From the IMG/VR virus record IMGVR_UViG_3300042691_014091, positions 1 through 63,549 of that record: a DNA stretch of 63,549 nucleotides; one strand, written 5' to 3'. Each line of letters starts with the position of its first letter. Position 1 is the stretch's first letter. Below, piece by piece: positions 18,940 through 27,367 of this stretch. This DNA is from a virus. The position numbers and the translations under genes are program-made. The notes below the pieces were generated by a model. The model saw nothing but the letters and a program-made list of their open reading frames with translations, was not told the DNA's origin and made no database searches.

Positions 18940-19856
18940 TCGTTTGTTTTTTGATTCCAATAAAAGTCACTGTGTGCCCTCAGTTTTTGTTTCTTATAAC
19001 CATCTAGAAGTAGTTGGCTGTGAACAGGTGCGGTAAGTCCGTCATGGCCCACGAGATAATCTTCACGACTAACTGAATAATGACAAACAGGGCGCACACC
19101 GCGCCAACTGTCCACGACACGATTAACACGATGATCGTTCGCACTGATATATTCGCCTTCACGTATCCAGTGATGGTGAATATCAAGCACAATAGGAACG
19201 ATATCGCTAATAGATAAGCAGTCATCTAGACCCCATGAGTTTTCTTCGTTTTCGATTGTAATACAATTACGTGCTTCGGTGCTCAATTTCTTGTGCGCCT
19301 CACGAATACCATCGGGGCCTAATTTGCCACTAATGTGTACATTAATTTTAAAATCTTGGAACTTCTTGCCGTAGCCCATGTAACGAGCCATGTCAGCATG
19401 ATATTCAAATTCTTCTATAGATCGCCCAACAATACCCGGGTTAATACTAGCAAGAACAACAAACTGGCCAGGATGCATAGAAAGGCGAGTGTTGCTTTTA
19501 CGAGCACTATCACCAATAAGGCTAAAATTGCGTTCGAGATATTGAACCACATCGGTTCGTTGCCAGAAATAACTCCATGTTGGCTCAGTATAAGCAGGAA
19601 GAATGTCGCTGCTAAGGCGAACCATCCTAAGGTTTTCATCTAGTTCTCCCACACGGTCTACAAGTTTTTTAGTAGCCGTTAGATTTTGGACCATTAGGTC
19701 CCAGAGCTTTTGTTCTGCAATTTCTTTGCTCTGTCTATTTAACCAACTTATGGTAGTTGTACCAGTATTATATTGTTTAGCATCGTCGTCTTTTTTGATG
19801 CCATTTACTTGATCAGGATTATCGATCCATTTACATGCGAAGCCTATCTTACCCAT
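18828..19856 (-). CDS. uvdE: UV damage endonuclease UvdE/UvsE
   Basis: The 342-residue TIM-barrel endonuclease nicks DNA 5' of UV photoproducts and other distortions, starting an alternative excision repair. Family motifs are present: IGFACKW at the N-terminus, RLSSDILP (about 80), RLSMHPGQF (about 125), HISGKLG (about 175), ENEENSWG (about 200), DIHHHWI (about 228) and CHYSVSRED (about 258). They supply the His/Glu/Asp metal ligands of the trinuclear site. The start overlaps the upstream nucleotidyltransferase gene by 8 bp, so the two are co-translated in the operon driven from the promoter at 21021. Phages carry such enzymes to repair their own sunlight-damaged DNA. Confidence 0.95.
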   Translation of the reverse strand: MGKIGFACKWIDNPDQVNGIKKDDDAKQYNTGTTTISWLNRQSKEIAEQKLWDLMVQNLTATKKLVDRVGELDENLRMVRLSSDILPAYTEPTWSYFWQRTDVVQYLERNFSLIGDSARKSNTRLSMHPGQFVVLASINPGIVGRSIEEFEYHADMARYMGYGKKFQDFKINVHISGKLGPDGIREAHKKLSTEARNCITIENEENSWGLDDCLSISDIVPIVLDIHHHWIREGEYISANDHRVNRVVDSWRGVRPVCHYSVSREDYLVGHDGLTAPVHSQLLLDGYKKQKLRAHSDFYWNQKTNEWAITFLNQFDIMCESKGKNLASMELYNQAKSYLENN

Positions 19857-20268
19857 TTTTTTTACTTTCTGCGTCTACTACACGCTGCCTTAGTTCGGTT
19901 GTTGAAAAACTGTGCCTACGTTGATTAAAATAGAATTCCATAGGAATATCATGTCCGGTGAATTCTTTACCTTTGTATTCTTCTCCTAATATTCTAACAT
20001 CTATAGGAAAGGAAAGCAAGATATCACGAAGTTCCTTTTCGCTTGCATATGGAATAATTTGATCTACAAACTTGCAGGCCTTCAACTGCGCCCAACGTTC
20101 AAATACACCTTGTACAGGTTTATTTTTAGTATCAGGTCTATCAATTGTAGGATCTGTTTGTATTCCAACTATTAAAAATTCACATTGCTTTTTTGCTTCT
20201 TCAAGCATCATAATATGCCCTGCATGTAGCAAATCGAATGTGGAACATGTAAAGCCTATACGTTTCAT
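19849..20268 (-). CDS. Cytidylyltransferase/adenylyltransferase family protein (TagD/RfaE-like)
   Basis: I chose the ATG of MKRIGFTCSTFDLLH (20268), which forms a TAATG junction with the small gene upstream; an in-frame start 78 nt earlier adds an unlike leader. The 139-residue protein has the nucleotidyltransferase HxGH motif (DLLHAGHIMML, residues 11-21) and a C-terminal FSTTELRQR that corresponds to the ISSTxIR motif. It therefore transfers CMP or AMP to a phosphorylated substrate, such as glycerol-3-phosphate or a sugar phosphate. The substrate cannot be read from the sequence. Overlaps place it between the 49-residue membrane protein and uvdE. Confidence 0.85.
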   Translation of the reverse strand: MKRIGFTCSTFDLLHAGHIMMLEEAKKQCEFLIVGIQTDPTIDRPDTKNKPVQGVFERWAQLKACKFVDQIIPYASEKELRDILLSFPIDVRILGEEYKGKEFTGHDIPMEFYFNQRRHSFSTTELRQRVVDAESKKNG

Positions 20269-20417
20269 TACCAATGCCTTATAACGCCTGCGATTATAAA
20301 AAAGTTTGTGATAATGTATATTAACACAATTAAAGTACGAATGCAAGCAATTCGGTCTGCTTCTTTATCCGAACTGCCTGCTTTCTCGCCTAGTGCTTTA
20401 GCCCAAAGACGCCACAA
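20268..20417 (-). CDS. Small single-span membrane protein (TTG start)
   Basis: This 49-residue frame lies in the gap after queD. Its start is TTG at 20417-20415, with AAGGA placed 8 nt upstream inside the queD stop region; no ATG or GTG exists between the in-frame stop and this codon. The stop forms TAATG with the nucleotidyltransferase start. The protein has a soluble head (LWRLWAKALGEKAGSSDKEA) and a hydrophobic helix of about 20 residues (TLIVLIYIITNFFIIAG) ending IRHW. The WRLWAKALGEK head looks familiar from small proteins of other marine phages. The function is unknown; an inner-membrane location is likely. Confidence 0.8.
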   Translation of the reverse strand: MWRLWAKALGEKAGSSDKEADRIACIRTLIVLIYIITNFFIIAGVIRHW

Positions 20418-20422
20418 TTGGT

Positions 20423-20947
20423 TTATCCTTCGTACACTGCCGAGTTACCAGCGTGTTCGAATACTTCAGCACTTCGAAGTTTAACACCCTGGCCAACAGG
20501 ATAACGTGCTTCAAATACTCTTCCGTCTGGATGAGTCCAACCACGACCATCTTTATATGCTTCGAGTATTTCGTTCATCGTCTTATAAGCCAATTCAGCA
20601 AATTTTTCACAACCTACAGCTTCAACTAGACGCAAATCTAGTACACCGCCTTCTGCTTGTTTGCCTAACTTAGCTAGTTCTTTGAACTTTGGAAGATGAG
20701 GATCGTCAAATGCCATAACAGTAGTGTGATCAAACTGCCACTCACTCCACTCTTTAAATGCTTTGAGTCCGCCAAAGTCCATAACCCAGTTACGATCATC
20801 CAATGTTTCAGATTCAAAAATCAATTTAATACCAATTGAGTATCCATGTAGTAATGAGCAGTGGCTATGTGTACTGCGCCATTGTCTAAAACAGCATGAA
20901 AGTCCGCGGTCGTTTCCATATGTTTTTGTTGATAGATATTTTGCCAT
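20423..20947 (-). CDS. queD: 6-pyruvoyl-tetrahydropterin synthase family, QueD-like
   Basis: The 174-residue enzyme has the zinc site of the family: a histidine in FRQWRSTHSHC (about 25) and two in the HSHCSLLHGY stretch. The cysteine of CCFRQW precedes them, then WVMDFGGLKAFKEW and FDHTTVMA (about 75), and a glutamate in SAEVFEHAG near the end. QueD makes 6-carboxytetrahydropterin, the first dedicated step to preQ0/7-deazaguanines used in tRNA queuosine or in modified phage DNA. It is the first gene of an operon with a near-consensus promoter upstream. No clear QueE or FolE is in the window; a QueC-like PP-loop protein lies at 52331-53011. Confidence 0.85.
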   Translation of the reverse strand: MAKYLSTKTYGNDRGLSCCFRQWRSTHSHCSLLHGYSIGIKLIFESETLDDRNWVMDFGGLKAFKEWSEWQFDHTTVMAFDDPHLPKFKELAKLGKQAEGGVLDLRLVEAVGCEKFAELAYKTMNEILEAYKDGRGWTHPDGRVFEARYPVGQGVKLRSAEVFEHAGNSAVYEG

Positions 20948-21020
20948 TGTTGTTTTCCTTTATGAACAATGGCATGCAGAGTTTATATTGCGGGATGAAT
21001 GCCTAAGTCCGCATATAGTA

Positions 21021-21048
21021 ATTATACAGGTTTTTAGTTAAAGGTCAA
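21021..21048 (-). promoter_or_regulatory. Near-consensus sigma70 promoter for the queD-uvdE operon
   Basis: On the minus strand TTGACC and TATAAT are separated by 16 bp. The predicted start is about 21014, giving a leader of about 65 nt before queD. The promoter overlaps the end of the upstream fibre gene's intergenic space. Confidence 0.85.
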
Positions 21049-21050
21049 TG

Positions 21051-22508
21051 TTATTGGCGAGCAATTGCACCAAAAGGTAACCATTGCCCAGGAGCGCCGC
21101 CATCGATACAAATCCAACCTACATAATTGTCTACGGTTGGATTTGAATTCCAACAAATATCACCTTTGCTAAATGATCCTGATGTTGGTATAGCCGAACC
21201 CGTTACAAATTTCTTATTGGCAAATTGAATATTTCCACTAACAGCCAAATCAACTCCTTCTGGAGGATTATTGATACCAACTGTTAACTGTCCAAATACT
21301 TTAACTGGCTTACGTGCATCTTGTTTATTGCCTATAGTAATTTCATTTTGATCTGCATAGAACTTTTCTTGTCCTAAAATATCAATAGCAAATTTTTGAT
21401 TTGAAGATATTGCGCCATTTCGAATGGTAAATTCAGATCCATCGTTGAATAAAATTACTTTAGCATTGATAACTGCACGGCTAGCATTAATGCGATCCAT
21501 AAACGTTGCTTCGCCGGCCACGTTAAGCACTTCTAACGTTCCAACTTTTGATAAGTCAGATTGAGTAATTGTAGGTCCAAGTCCGGTACTTGAAATAACA
21601 GTCTTACCGTTGATCATATAGCTTTGATTTTCAGATAAGTCTAAAGATTCAGTTGACCATAGTCTATCTGGTTGGGCCATCATAATAAGTTGTCGCGTGG
21701 CACCGGTGCCAGTCCAAACTAGCCCTTGTCCGTATATTTCACGGTCTTTGCTTGTTTTAAATTCTAATGGTTGAAAACGATCAATTCTATTGTCAGCAAC
21801 TACTGTATCTACAGTTAATGTACCGTAAATTCTTACATCTGCATTTTTTGTAGATTCGTTTCCAAATACAACTTGTCCATTGTTCTTAATAGCAACACGT
21901 GGTAGATTGTCGGTTATAAATTCTAAATCGTGATTGGTATATGTACCAATTTGTGCTAAATTGTCTTTTGGAGAAGTAATAATTACTTCAACGTTATTAT
22001 CAACTACACTTAAAACACCATTCGGTGTATCGGTGTTAAGTCCTAAACGACCAAACGAACTATTAAAATATGCAAAGTCTGCTAGGCTTGCTTCACCTGA
22101 TACTACTAACTTTTGTAATGTTCCTACTTCTCTTAAACTGCTTCGAATAATGCTACCACCTAAACTGTCTTTATCTAGTACAGGCACATTTTCAATCATG
22201 AAAGATTTGTTAGGTGCAAGGTCAATATCCGCACTCGACCATATTCTTGCTCCTGAGCGATAAGCTAACTGTACAGTGCCGGTTGGCCATGTCCATGTTA
22301 ATCCTTTACTAAAAAGGTCTGCTTCTGACTCGACCGTCCAGTTAATGTTATCGAAAACTAGATCGAAATCATCAGGCTTGCTATTATCTAGCACTTTTAA
22401 CGAGTTTACAGTCAGCGTACCTTCAAGGGTAACATCTCCCTGTATTTCATCTACAGCGAGTTTTTTAATAACAACTTTGTCGTCTTGAATGGAAAAAATT
22501 TGGCTCAT
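21051..22508 (-). CDS. Phage fibre protein with an internal tandem duplication
   Basis: The 485-residue beta-rich protein contains two copies of one unit. The first (about residues 50-150) includes GLTWTWPTGTVQLAYRSG, RIWSSADIDLAPNKSFMI and LREVGTLQKLVVSGEAS. The second (about 250-350) includes GLVWTGTGATRQLIMMAQ, RLWSTESLDLSENQSYMI and LSKVGTLEVLNVAGEAT. The C-terminus (GDICWNSNPTVDNYVGWICI) is typical of phage tail-fibre ends. The upstream GATAAATA box lies inside a short inverted repeat and suggests late expression. The gene is separated from the main structural block by about 5 kb, so it may be a distinct fibre or whisker. Confidence 0.7.
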   Translation of the reverse strand: MSQIFSIQDDKVVIKKLAVDEIQGDVTLEGTLTVNSLKVLDNSKPDDFDLVFDNINWTVESEADLFSKGLTWTWPTGTVQLAYRSGARIWSSADIDLAPNKSFMIENVPVLDKDSLGGSIIRSSLREVGTLQKLVVSGEASLADFAYFNSSFGRLGLNTDTPNGVLSVVDNNVEVIITSPKDNLAQIGTYTNHDLEFITDNLPRVAIKNNGQVVFGNESTKNADVRIYGTLTVDTVVADNRIDRFQPLEFKTSKDREIYGQGLVWTGTGATRQLIMMAQPDRLWSTESLDLSENQSYMINGKTVISSTGLGPTITQSDLSKVGTLEVLNVAGEATFMDRINASRAVINAKVILFNDGSEFTIRNGAISSNQKFAIDILGQEKFYADQNEITIGNKQDARKPVKVFGQLTVGINNPPEGVDLAVSGNIQFANKKFVTGSAIPTSGSFSKGDICWNSNPTVDNYVGWICIDGGAPGQWLPFGAIARQ

Positions 22509-22516
22509 AATAGGAT

Positions 22517-22547
22517 CTCTTATCCAGTATTTATCTTAGACTAAGAG
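22517..22547 (-). promoter_or_regulatory. Late-type box GATAAATA inside a 6-bp inverted repeat
   Basis: The minus strand reads CTCTTA, 19 nt containing GATAAATA, then TAAGAG. The 3' arm holds the AAGAG ribosome site of the fibre gene. A transcript coming from upstream could fold and hide the site, while one started at the late box would lack the 5' arm. The stem is short, so the effect is uncertain. Confidence 0.45.
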
Positions 22548-22563
22548 TAACGTATAGCCAAAA

Positions 22564-22589
22564 AAAAGCCCAGAATTAACTGGGCTTTT
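22564..22589 (-). terminator. Strong rho-independent terminator
   Basis: The stem AAAAGCCCAG / CTGGGCTTTT has a 6-nt loop and, on the minus strand, is followed by a run of T residues. It lies 3 bp after the stop of the gene at 22593-23783 and separates it from the fibre gene. Confidence 0.88.
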
Positions 22590-22592
22590 AAG

Positions 22593-23783
22593 TTATGCTA
22601 CTTTAAGTAGGATAATTTCTTCATTAATGCGTCCGTTCATTTTAGTGTCTGTAGCATTAATGTCATCTAAAAACTTACGCAACTGTACCTTACCAGCCGC
22701 TTTAAACTCTTTAAGTTTTTCTTCAGGCTTACGAAGTGTTTTGCATACACTCTTAAACTCGTCAAAACCTGTAATTGTAGTTCCTTTTACACCTAATGTT
22801 TGAAACTCTGCAGCTACGTATCTGCCTAATTTACGATTCTTAGTATTATAAACCCACAATTCACCGCAACCAAGAATATCAGTAGGATTAATTGACACAA
22901 GTTTCAAGGGTTCGTTAGTCTTCATGTATTTGAGTTTAGCAACTAACTTCTCTTTTGGAACTGCTTTAGTCTTGCGTGGAGCACGATTAACTTTAGCTTC
23001 TTGGGCAAGCATGTCGCAAGCACTCATAATTTCTTGATAGAATGCAATCAAGTTCTTAATTTGTTTCTTGCTACGGTGGCTATAGCCCTCACGTAGCTGT
23101 TCATCGGCCTTGCCGCTAGCCAACTCTTCAAGCTCAGCTAAATCCCTGCTGTAAAGGGTTTTAATGATTCTAGCATGTGCTGCTTTAACTTCTTTACCTT
23201 TGAGCAAATTAAGCATTTTAAATGCTTTTGGATCGAAGTTTTCTGGATCAGCTTGGAAGCCTTCGAGAGCATCTTCAATTTCTTCAGTCATTCTGTAAGC
23301 AGCTTCGCGAACACGATCCTGAATACTTGGTTGTGCAACTGTTGGTTTGACTTCAACAACAGCATCTTCATCGATATCATCTTTACCTTGCTCAACAATT
23401 TGAACAATCTCGTTACGCAACCATGCGGCAGTATCACGACCTTTGTTAAAATCTGCACGAACAGTAGGCATACCTCTGAGCAAGCAACTAGCAATGGCGC
23501 CCATCGTAACATTACAGCGGTTATCTTTGGTTTTCTTAAAAGCGGCAATGTCTTCTTTAGTGCAACCAACACTGGTCATCCATTTAATAACTGCGGGTTT
23601 CAAATCTTTACCGCTAAACTCTAAACGGTAGTAACCCATTGCGCTATGAAAGTGGCGCATAAATTGATCTGCATCCATAGTTTCACTGCCTTCCCAAATT
23701 GGGCTGTGATCTTTTGGTGTTTTAGTGCGGTGTGCAATTACTTGTTTTTTAGTAATACGGGTTTTGGTTGCAACTTTAGCCAA
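22593..23783 (-). CDS. Conserved marine-phage protein of unknown function
   Basis: I read the start as TTG at 23783 (LAKVATKTRITKKQV): AGGAG lies 6 nt before it. An alternative TTG at 23807 sits almost on the predicted transcription start of the consensus promoter, so it would have no ribosome site. The protein has 396 residues, soluble, rich in Lys and Glu. It has a long central helical part (residues about 160-280) and a C-terminal beta part with GELWVYNTKNRKLGRYVAA and GVKGTTITGF. Similar proteins occur in other T4-like marine phages as far as I recall, without known function. It forms a single-gene transcription unit between a promoter and a terminator, so it is probably strongly and early expressed. 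Confidence 0.8.
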   Translation of the reverse strand: MAKVATKTRITKKQVIAHRTKTPKDHSPIWEGSETMDADQFMRHFHSAMGYYRLEFSGKDLKPAVIKWMTSVGCTKEDIAAFKKTKDNRCNVTMGAIASCLLRGMPTVRADFNKGRDTAAWLRNEIVQIVEQGKDDIDEDAVVEVKPTVAQPSIQDRVREAAYRMTEEIEDALEGFQADPENFDPKAFKMLNLLKGKEVKAAHARIIKTLYSRDLAELEELASGKADEQLREGYSHRSKKQIKNLIAFYQEIMSACDMLAQEAKVNRAPRKTKAVPKEKLVAKLKYMKTNEPLKLVSINPTDILGCGELWVYNTKNRKLGRYVAAEFQTLGVKGTTITGFDEFKSVCKTLRKPEEKLKEFKAAGKVQLRKFLDDINATDTKMNGRINEEIILLKVA

Positions 23784-23814
23784 TTTATGCTCCTGATTAA
23801 TTAACAATACAAGT

Positions 23815-23843
23815 ATTATAGCACCGAATGGTACTTATGTCAA
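23815..23843 (-). promoter_or_regulatory. Perfect consensus sigma70 promoter
   Basis: TTGACA, 17 bp and TATAAT lie on the minus strand. The predicted start is near 23808, 25 nt upstream of the TTG start codon. The -35 overlaps the last codons of the radical SAM gene. Confidence 0.92.
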
Positions 23844-25205
23844 GCTCTTGCATTCTGCATACAAATTAGCCAATTCAGGAAATGTGTCCAAAAAATTGGT
23901 ATTTCTACGCTTATCATGCTCGTCAAAAAATAAAGCAAAATCCTTTAAATGATTTTGTTCACGTTCTTCGCCAAACAGATATTGGATTCTTTCTAATTTG
24001 GCTATTTCCCAACCATGGAACCCTTTACCTTCACAATGATTAGATTGCATATAGTTGATTTGGTTTACTATTTGATCTTTATATGTTGTAGGTAAAATGC
24101 GAACACTCATCCATTTTGGATTATCTAAATATGGAATATCCAAATTAATCGAACGTTCTTCATCGAAGTGTTTTAATTTCATTATTAAAACATCTTTCAA
24201 AAACTCCATATAAGAAGTAACCGATAATGCATTATAAGTAGACATTATACTAAAATTAACTTTGGGTACTTCACTTAAAAATTTATCACAATTTTCTAAC
24301 CAAATATTATAATTCATTCCGTGTCTAATATATTCTGCTTTTGCACCATACGCTTCTGCACTAGTAAACAAAGTGAATCTTTTAACGGCATTTGTTTCTT
24401 GAATAATTTTAATTTTTTCAATAAACTTATCAAATAATTTATCCGGTAATACACAATTACTATTAATAGCTAATTCTAAATTAGGATTTGGATTTTCAAT
24501 AATATAGTCAAGTACCTTAAATGTATCCTTGCTCATTAAAGGTTCGCCTCCCGTAATTCGGAAAGTATGCAAGGTAGGATAGACATCGGGCCACCATTTC
24601 CAAAATGCTTCTACATAAGGATTGTGTTCCTTAATTGGAATAGGCATTTTGTTTTGATGATTAGTATGTTCTAGATTATTGTACTGATGTGTAGTAGGAT
24701 AGCCGCCAAACTTTTCTATCTCTTCCATCCATTTACTTGAAATGTGCGGGCTACAATACGAACACTTGAAATTACAAGCATGACTAAAGCTCACTTCGAG
24801 ATATGTAGGCTTGATATTGTGTTCCCAACCAGCCTCCATTACATCAAAGTATCGAGCTTTTCCAGCCCACTCGTCTGTACTTTTGTGTATTCTGTCGCTA
24901 AACACATCTGATCCAGCGGGTGCGGAATCTTCAACCTGCCAACAGAAATGACATTCTTCCGGACGACTACCAGTCATCATCATTTTACGCTGTTCTTTTT
25001 TAAACTTCGTATTATGTAATGCGCTAGGGTCTTGTAGAATTTCTTCTAGTGGAATCTTATGTGTGTTTGGATGATGACAACTGTGCGTATGACCATTTTG
25101 TAAATGCAAAGTGACTTGGAGCCACTTTGCTAAACACATGCCTGGACCTGTTCGGTCTAATATTGTTTTGGCTTTTTTAAGCCAAATAATTCTTTCATCT
25201 TTCAT
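23835..25205 (-). CDS. Radical SAM protein with twitch/SPASM-like N-terminal cysteines
   Basis: The 456-residue protein carries the radical SAM motif CNFKCSYCS (about residue 145) that binds the [4Fe-4S] cluster, and ITGGEPLMS (about 220) for SAM contact. Extra cysteines before the core (CLAKW, SCHHP, CHFCW) suggest a second cluster. It would generate a 5'-deoxyadenosyl radical to modify an unknown substrate, possibly a peptide or sugar. It lies 15 kb from the main radical SAM cluster, at the end of the ligase-MazG operon and directly after the conserved gene at 25206, with no gap. The family call is sure; the substrate is unknown. Confidence 0.9.
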   Translation of the reverse strand: MKDERIIWLKKAKTILDRTGPGMCLAKWLQVTLHLQNGHTHSCHHPNTHKIPLEEILQDPSALHNTKFKKEQRKMMMTGSRPEECHFCWQVEDSAPAGSDVFSDRIHKSTDEWAGKARYFDVMEAGWEHNIKPTYLEVSFSHACNFKCSYCSPHISSKWMEEIEKFGGYPTTHQYNNLEHTNHQNKMPIPIKEHNPYVEAFWKWWPDVYPTLHTFRITGGEPLMSKDTFKVLDYIIENPNPNLELAINSNCVLPDKLFDKFIEKIKIIQETNAVKRFTLFTSAEAYGAKAEYIRHGMNYNIWLENCDKFLSEVPKVNFSIMSTYNALSVTSYMEFLKDVLIMKLKHFDEERSINLDIPYLDNPKWMSVRILPTTYKDQIVNQINYMQSNHCEGKGFHGWEIAKLERIQYLFGEEREQNHLKDFALFFDEHDKRRNTNFLDTFPELANLYAECKSLT

Positions 25206-26030
25206 TTAGGTCCAGAGGCTTTGGCGAATCTTAATAAGCCGAATCATCATTTCTTCATCTTCTTTTTCGTAAGCGGCTTCAATTTTTTGTAGTAACTTAT
25301 GAGCTTTGTCGCTGGCCTTTTTAAGCACAGGATCTTTATCACTGCTAAAACTTAAACGTCCACCGTTGGCAATACGACTTGCTTCGCAAGCCGCAGTCCA
25401 CCCACTTGCATCGTATGCGTCAGGACGATTGCGATAAGTCACAGTCCACCAAGTATATAGCTCTATAATCTCTTTTGCAGCAGTAGCTTGGTAAGTCGGC
25501 TCTTCTTTTTCGCCTTCTTCGATAAAATCTTTGTTAGTAAGGGTGCTGGCCCATTTTAAATATTCCATGCCAGCTTCAGCATTGCGCCAAGTTCTCCAAC
25601 GTAGCCAACCACTACGCCACCAAGGCACATCAAACTTAGTCTTAGCATCGTCGCTCCAAATGCAGTGATGCCATGCTTGTTCTATTTCAACAAAGTCCAC
25701 AAGCTCATTGAACATACAAGGAAGAAAGCGATTGCCAACATCACTCCAATTACCCGGTTGTATGTCGCGAGGATGGGCTGTAAGAGCGTGAGAGTGAGAC
25801 ACCCAGCGATTATTGATATAATAGCGTACATCATTTAATTTGTCCGGTATGTAATAGACTATTTTTTGAAGGTAGTCTAAACCTTCTTCAGCAATCCACC
25901 AACGAATGGGATGAGCGGCTTTGGCCTTATCCTCCCATTCGTTCCACTCTTCGCTGGTGCCACACTTGAGCTTTGGTGTGCCACGCAACCAATCTGCAAA
26001 CTTGCTGATTGTCCAATAATGACTACGCAT
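25206..26030 (-). CDS. Conserved tryptophan-rich phage protein
   Basis: The 274-residue soluble protein is very rich in Trp, Tyr and His. It opens MRSHYWTISKFADWLRGTPK and has a helical C-terminus with DKAHKLLQKIEAAYEKEDEEMM. I recall similar proteins in T4-like aquatic phages but no assigned function. No catalytic motif stands out. It lies between the YccA-like gene (2 bp gap) and the radical SAM gene (adjacent), in the operon from the promoter at 28726. Confidence 0.65.
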   Translation of the reverse strand: MRSHYWTISKFADWLRGTPKLKCGTSEEWNEWEDKAKAAHPIRWWIAEEGLDYLQKIVYYIPDKLNDVRYYINNRWVSHSHALTAHPRDIQPGNWSDVGNRFLPCMFNELVDFVEIEQAWHHCIWSDDAKTKFDVPWWRSGWLRWRTWRNAEAGMEYLKWASTLTNKDFIEEGEKEEPTYQATAAKEIIELYTWWTVTYRNRPDAYDASGWTAACEASRIANGGRLSFSSDKDPVLKKASDKAHKLLQKIEAAYEKEDEEMMIRLIKIRQSLWT

Positions 26031-26032
26031 TT

Positions 26033-26722
26033 TTAATCCTTACGCCCACCAAAGAGCTGTAACAAACTTAAGAACAGATTAATAAAATCTAAATACAGGC
26101 TTAATGCCCCCGCAATTTCTGCTTTACCATCATTGTCATAACTGACCATTTCACGAATCTTTTGTGTATCGTAAGCAGTTAGTCCAAGAAACACAATTAC
26201 CGCAATAGCCGAAATTACCATCTGCATCACTGTGCTACCAATAAAGATATTAATGATACTGGCAATAACAATGGCAATAAGACCAATAAACATAAATTGA
26301 CCCATACTGTCTAGATTCTTTTTAGTAAAGTACCCATAACCACTCATTACTGCAAACAATACCGCTGCTGACATAAATGCAGATACAATACTGCCTAAAT
26401 TATAAACAACAAATATGGTAGCAAAGCTCAATCCCATTAGTGCGGCAAAACCATGTAGGAAAATTTGTAAAGTGCCTTTGCTCATATTTTCCATATTAAA
26501 ACTAACAGCAAGAATGGCCACTAGTGGTGCAAAAATTACAACCCACTTCATTGCACCTGTAAAAAAGAAAGTCATCAGAGTGGCACTATTGCCAACTAGA
26601 AAACTAACAATCATTGATGTAATAACTGCCAGCGCCATATGTCCATAAACTCGGCCCATTGCACTGTTGATTTGTTGTGCTGAACGATAAACACTAGCAC
26701 CTGTATAACTCGATCCAAACAT
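26033..26722 (-). CDS. BAX inhibitor-1/YccA family membrane protein
   Basis: The 229-residue protein has seven hydrophobic segments. It carries the family signature TAYDTQKIREM near residue 183 and the C-terminal ALSLYLDFINLFLSLLQLFG. Bacterial members such as YccA bind and restrain the FtsH membrane protease, and HflKC modulates this. The phage also encodes an HflC-like SPFH lipoprotein (30259) and ClpP (29531), so control of host membrane proteolysis is a reasonable inference. An AGGAG ribosome site precedes the ATG. The family call is secure; the function in infection is inferred. Confidence 0.93.
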   Translation of the reverse strand: MFGSSYTGASVYRSAQQINSAMGRVYGHMALAVITSMIVSFLVGNSATLMTFFFTGAMKWVVIFAPLVAILAVSFNMENMSKGTLQIFLHGFAALMGLSFATIFVVYNLGSIVSAFMSAAVLFAVMSGYGYFTKKNLDSMGQFMFIGLIAIVIASIINIFIGSTVMQMVISAIAVIVFLGLTAYDTQKIREMVSYDNDGKAEIAGALSLYLDFINLFLSLLQLFGGRKD

Positions 26723-26733
26723 ATTAATCTCCT

Positions 26734-27099
26734 TTAAACAAACGGTTTAAGATTGGGCGGTACCCAGCCCACGGGTTTTAAAACTTTACCATCTTCACGC
26801 TTACGAACTTTGCCGGTATCTTTATCAATCTTAGCAAAGTTTGTTTGCATAACTTCCTTCCATGCACCCTCGGCATCACTGCCCATACTATGAATAGCGC
26901 CAATTGTAACAACTAGAATGTCGATAAGCGCATCTAGTGTTTCTAGCTGATCGTTGTTATTTACAGCAACTTGTAATTCTGTATATTCTTCCTGGATTAA
27001 TCCAAGATACATTTTAAATTGATCTTCATCGAACTCACCGCCTGTAGTTTGATCACAAGCCTTCATAAACTTTTCTTGATCTCTAAATGCATTTGTCAT
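26734..27099 (-). CDS. mazG: MazG-like NTP pyrophosphohydrolase
   Basis: The 121-residue all-alpha protein has the MazG metal-binding pattern: LIQEEYTELQVA (ExxE helix, about residue 33) and TLDALIDILVVTIG (DxxxD-like helix, about 55). MazG-type enzymes hydrolyse (d)NTPs to monophosphates and are common in marine phages, where they may clean the nucleotide pool or alter stress signalling. The C-terminus (VGWVPPNLKPFV) is typical of phage MazG-like proteins. It is in an operon between the small membrane protein and the YccA-like gene, with short gaps. Confidence 0.85.
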   Translation of the reverse strand: MTNAFRDQEKFMKACDQTTGGEFDEDQFKMYLGLIQEEYTELQVAVNNNDQLETLDALIDILVVTIGAIHSMGSDAEGAWKEVMQTNFAKIDKDTGKVRKREDGKVLKPVGWVPPNLKPFV

Positions 27100-27109
27100 T
27101 TATTTTTCC

Positions 27110-27352
27110 TTAAATTGTATTTTTAATTTCTGGATCATTTCCTTCGTTACAAGGAAGAGGATGCCCGTAAAAGTCTAACATTAATGTCCCCCAAAGTCTG
27201 CCATTGTCTTCAAACTCAACAAAAACCCTTCCGTATGCACAGAAAGTTCTTGCTTCGGTTATTGGTTTTGGATTACGTATTCCAACCGCTAATCCAATCA
27301 ACAGAGTCATAACAGCAATCCAACCCATAACAGCCAACCTAAGTATTTTCAA
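27110..27352 (-). CDS. Small membrane-anchored protein
   Basis: The 80-residue protein has one N-terminal hydrophobic helix (MGWIAVMTLLIGLAVG) followed by about 55 residues predicted outside the membrane, with two cysteines. The start is TTG at 27352 with AGG about 9 nt upstream. An ATG eight codons later (27328) also has an AGG in place, so the exact start is open. It lies between DNA ligase and mazG. The function is not recognised. Confidence 0.6.
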   Translation of the reverse strand: MKILRLAVMGWIAVMTLLIGLAVGIRNPKPITEARTFCAYGRVFVEFEDNGRLWGTLMLDFYGHPLPCNEGNDPEIKNTI

Positions 27353-27367
27353 TTTGTTAGACCTGAT

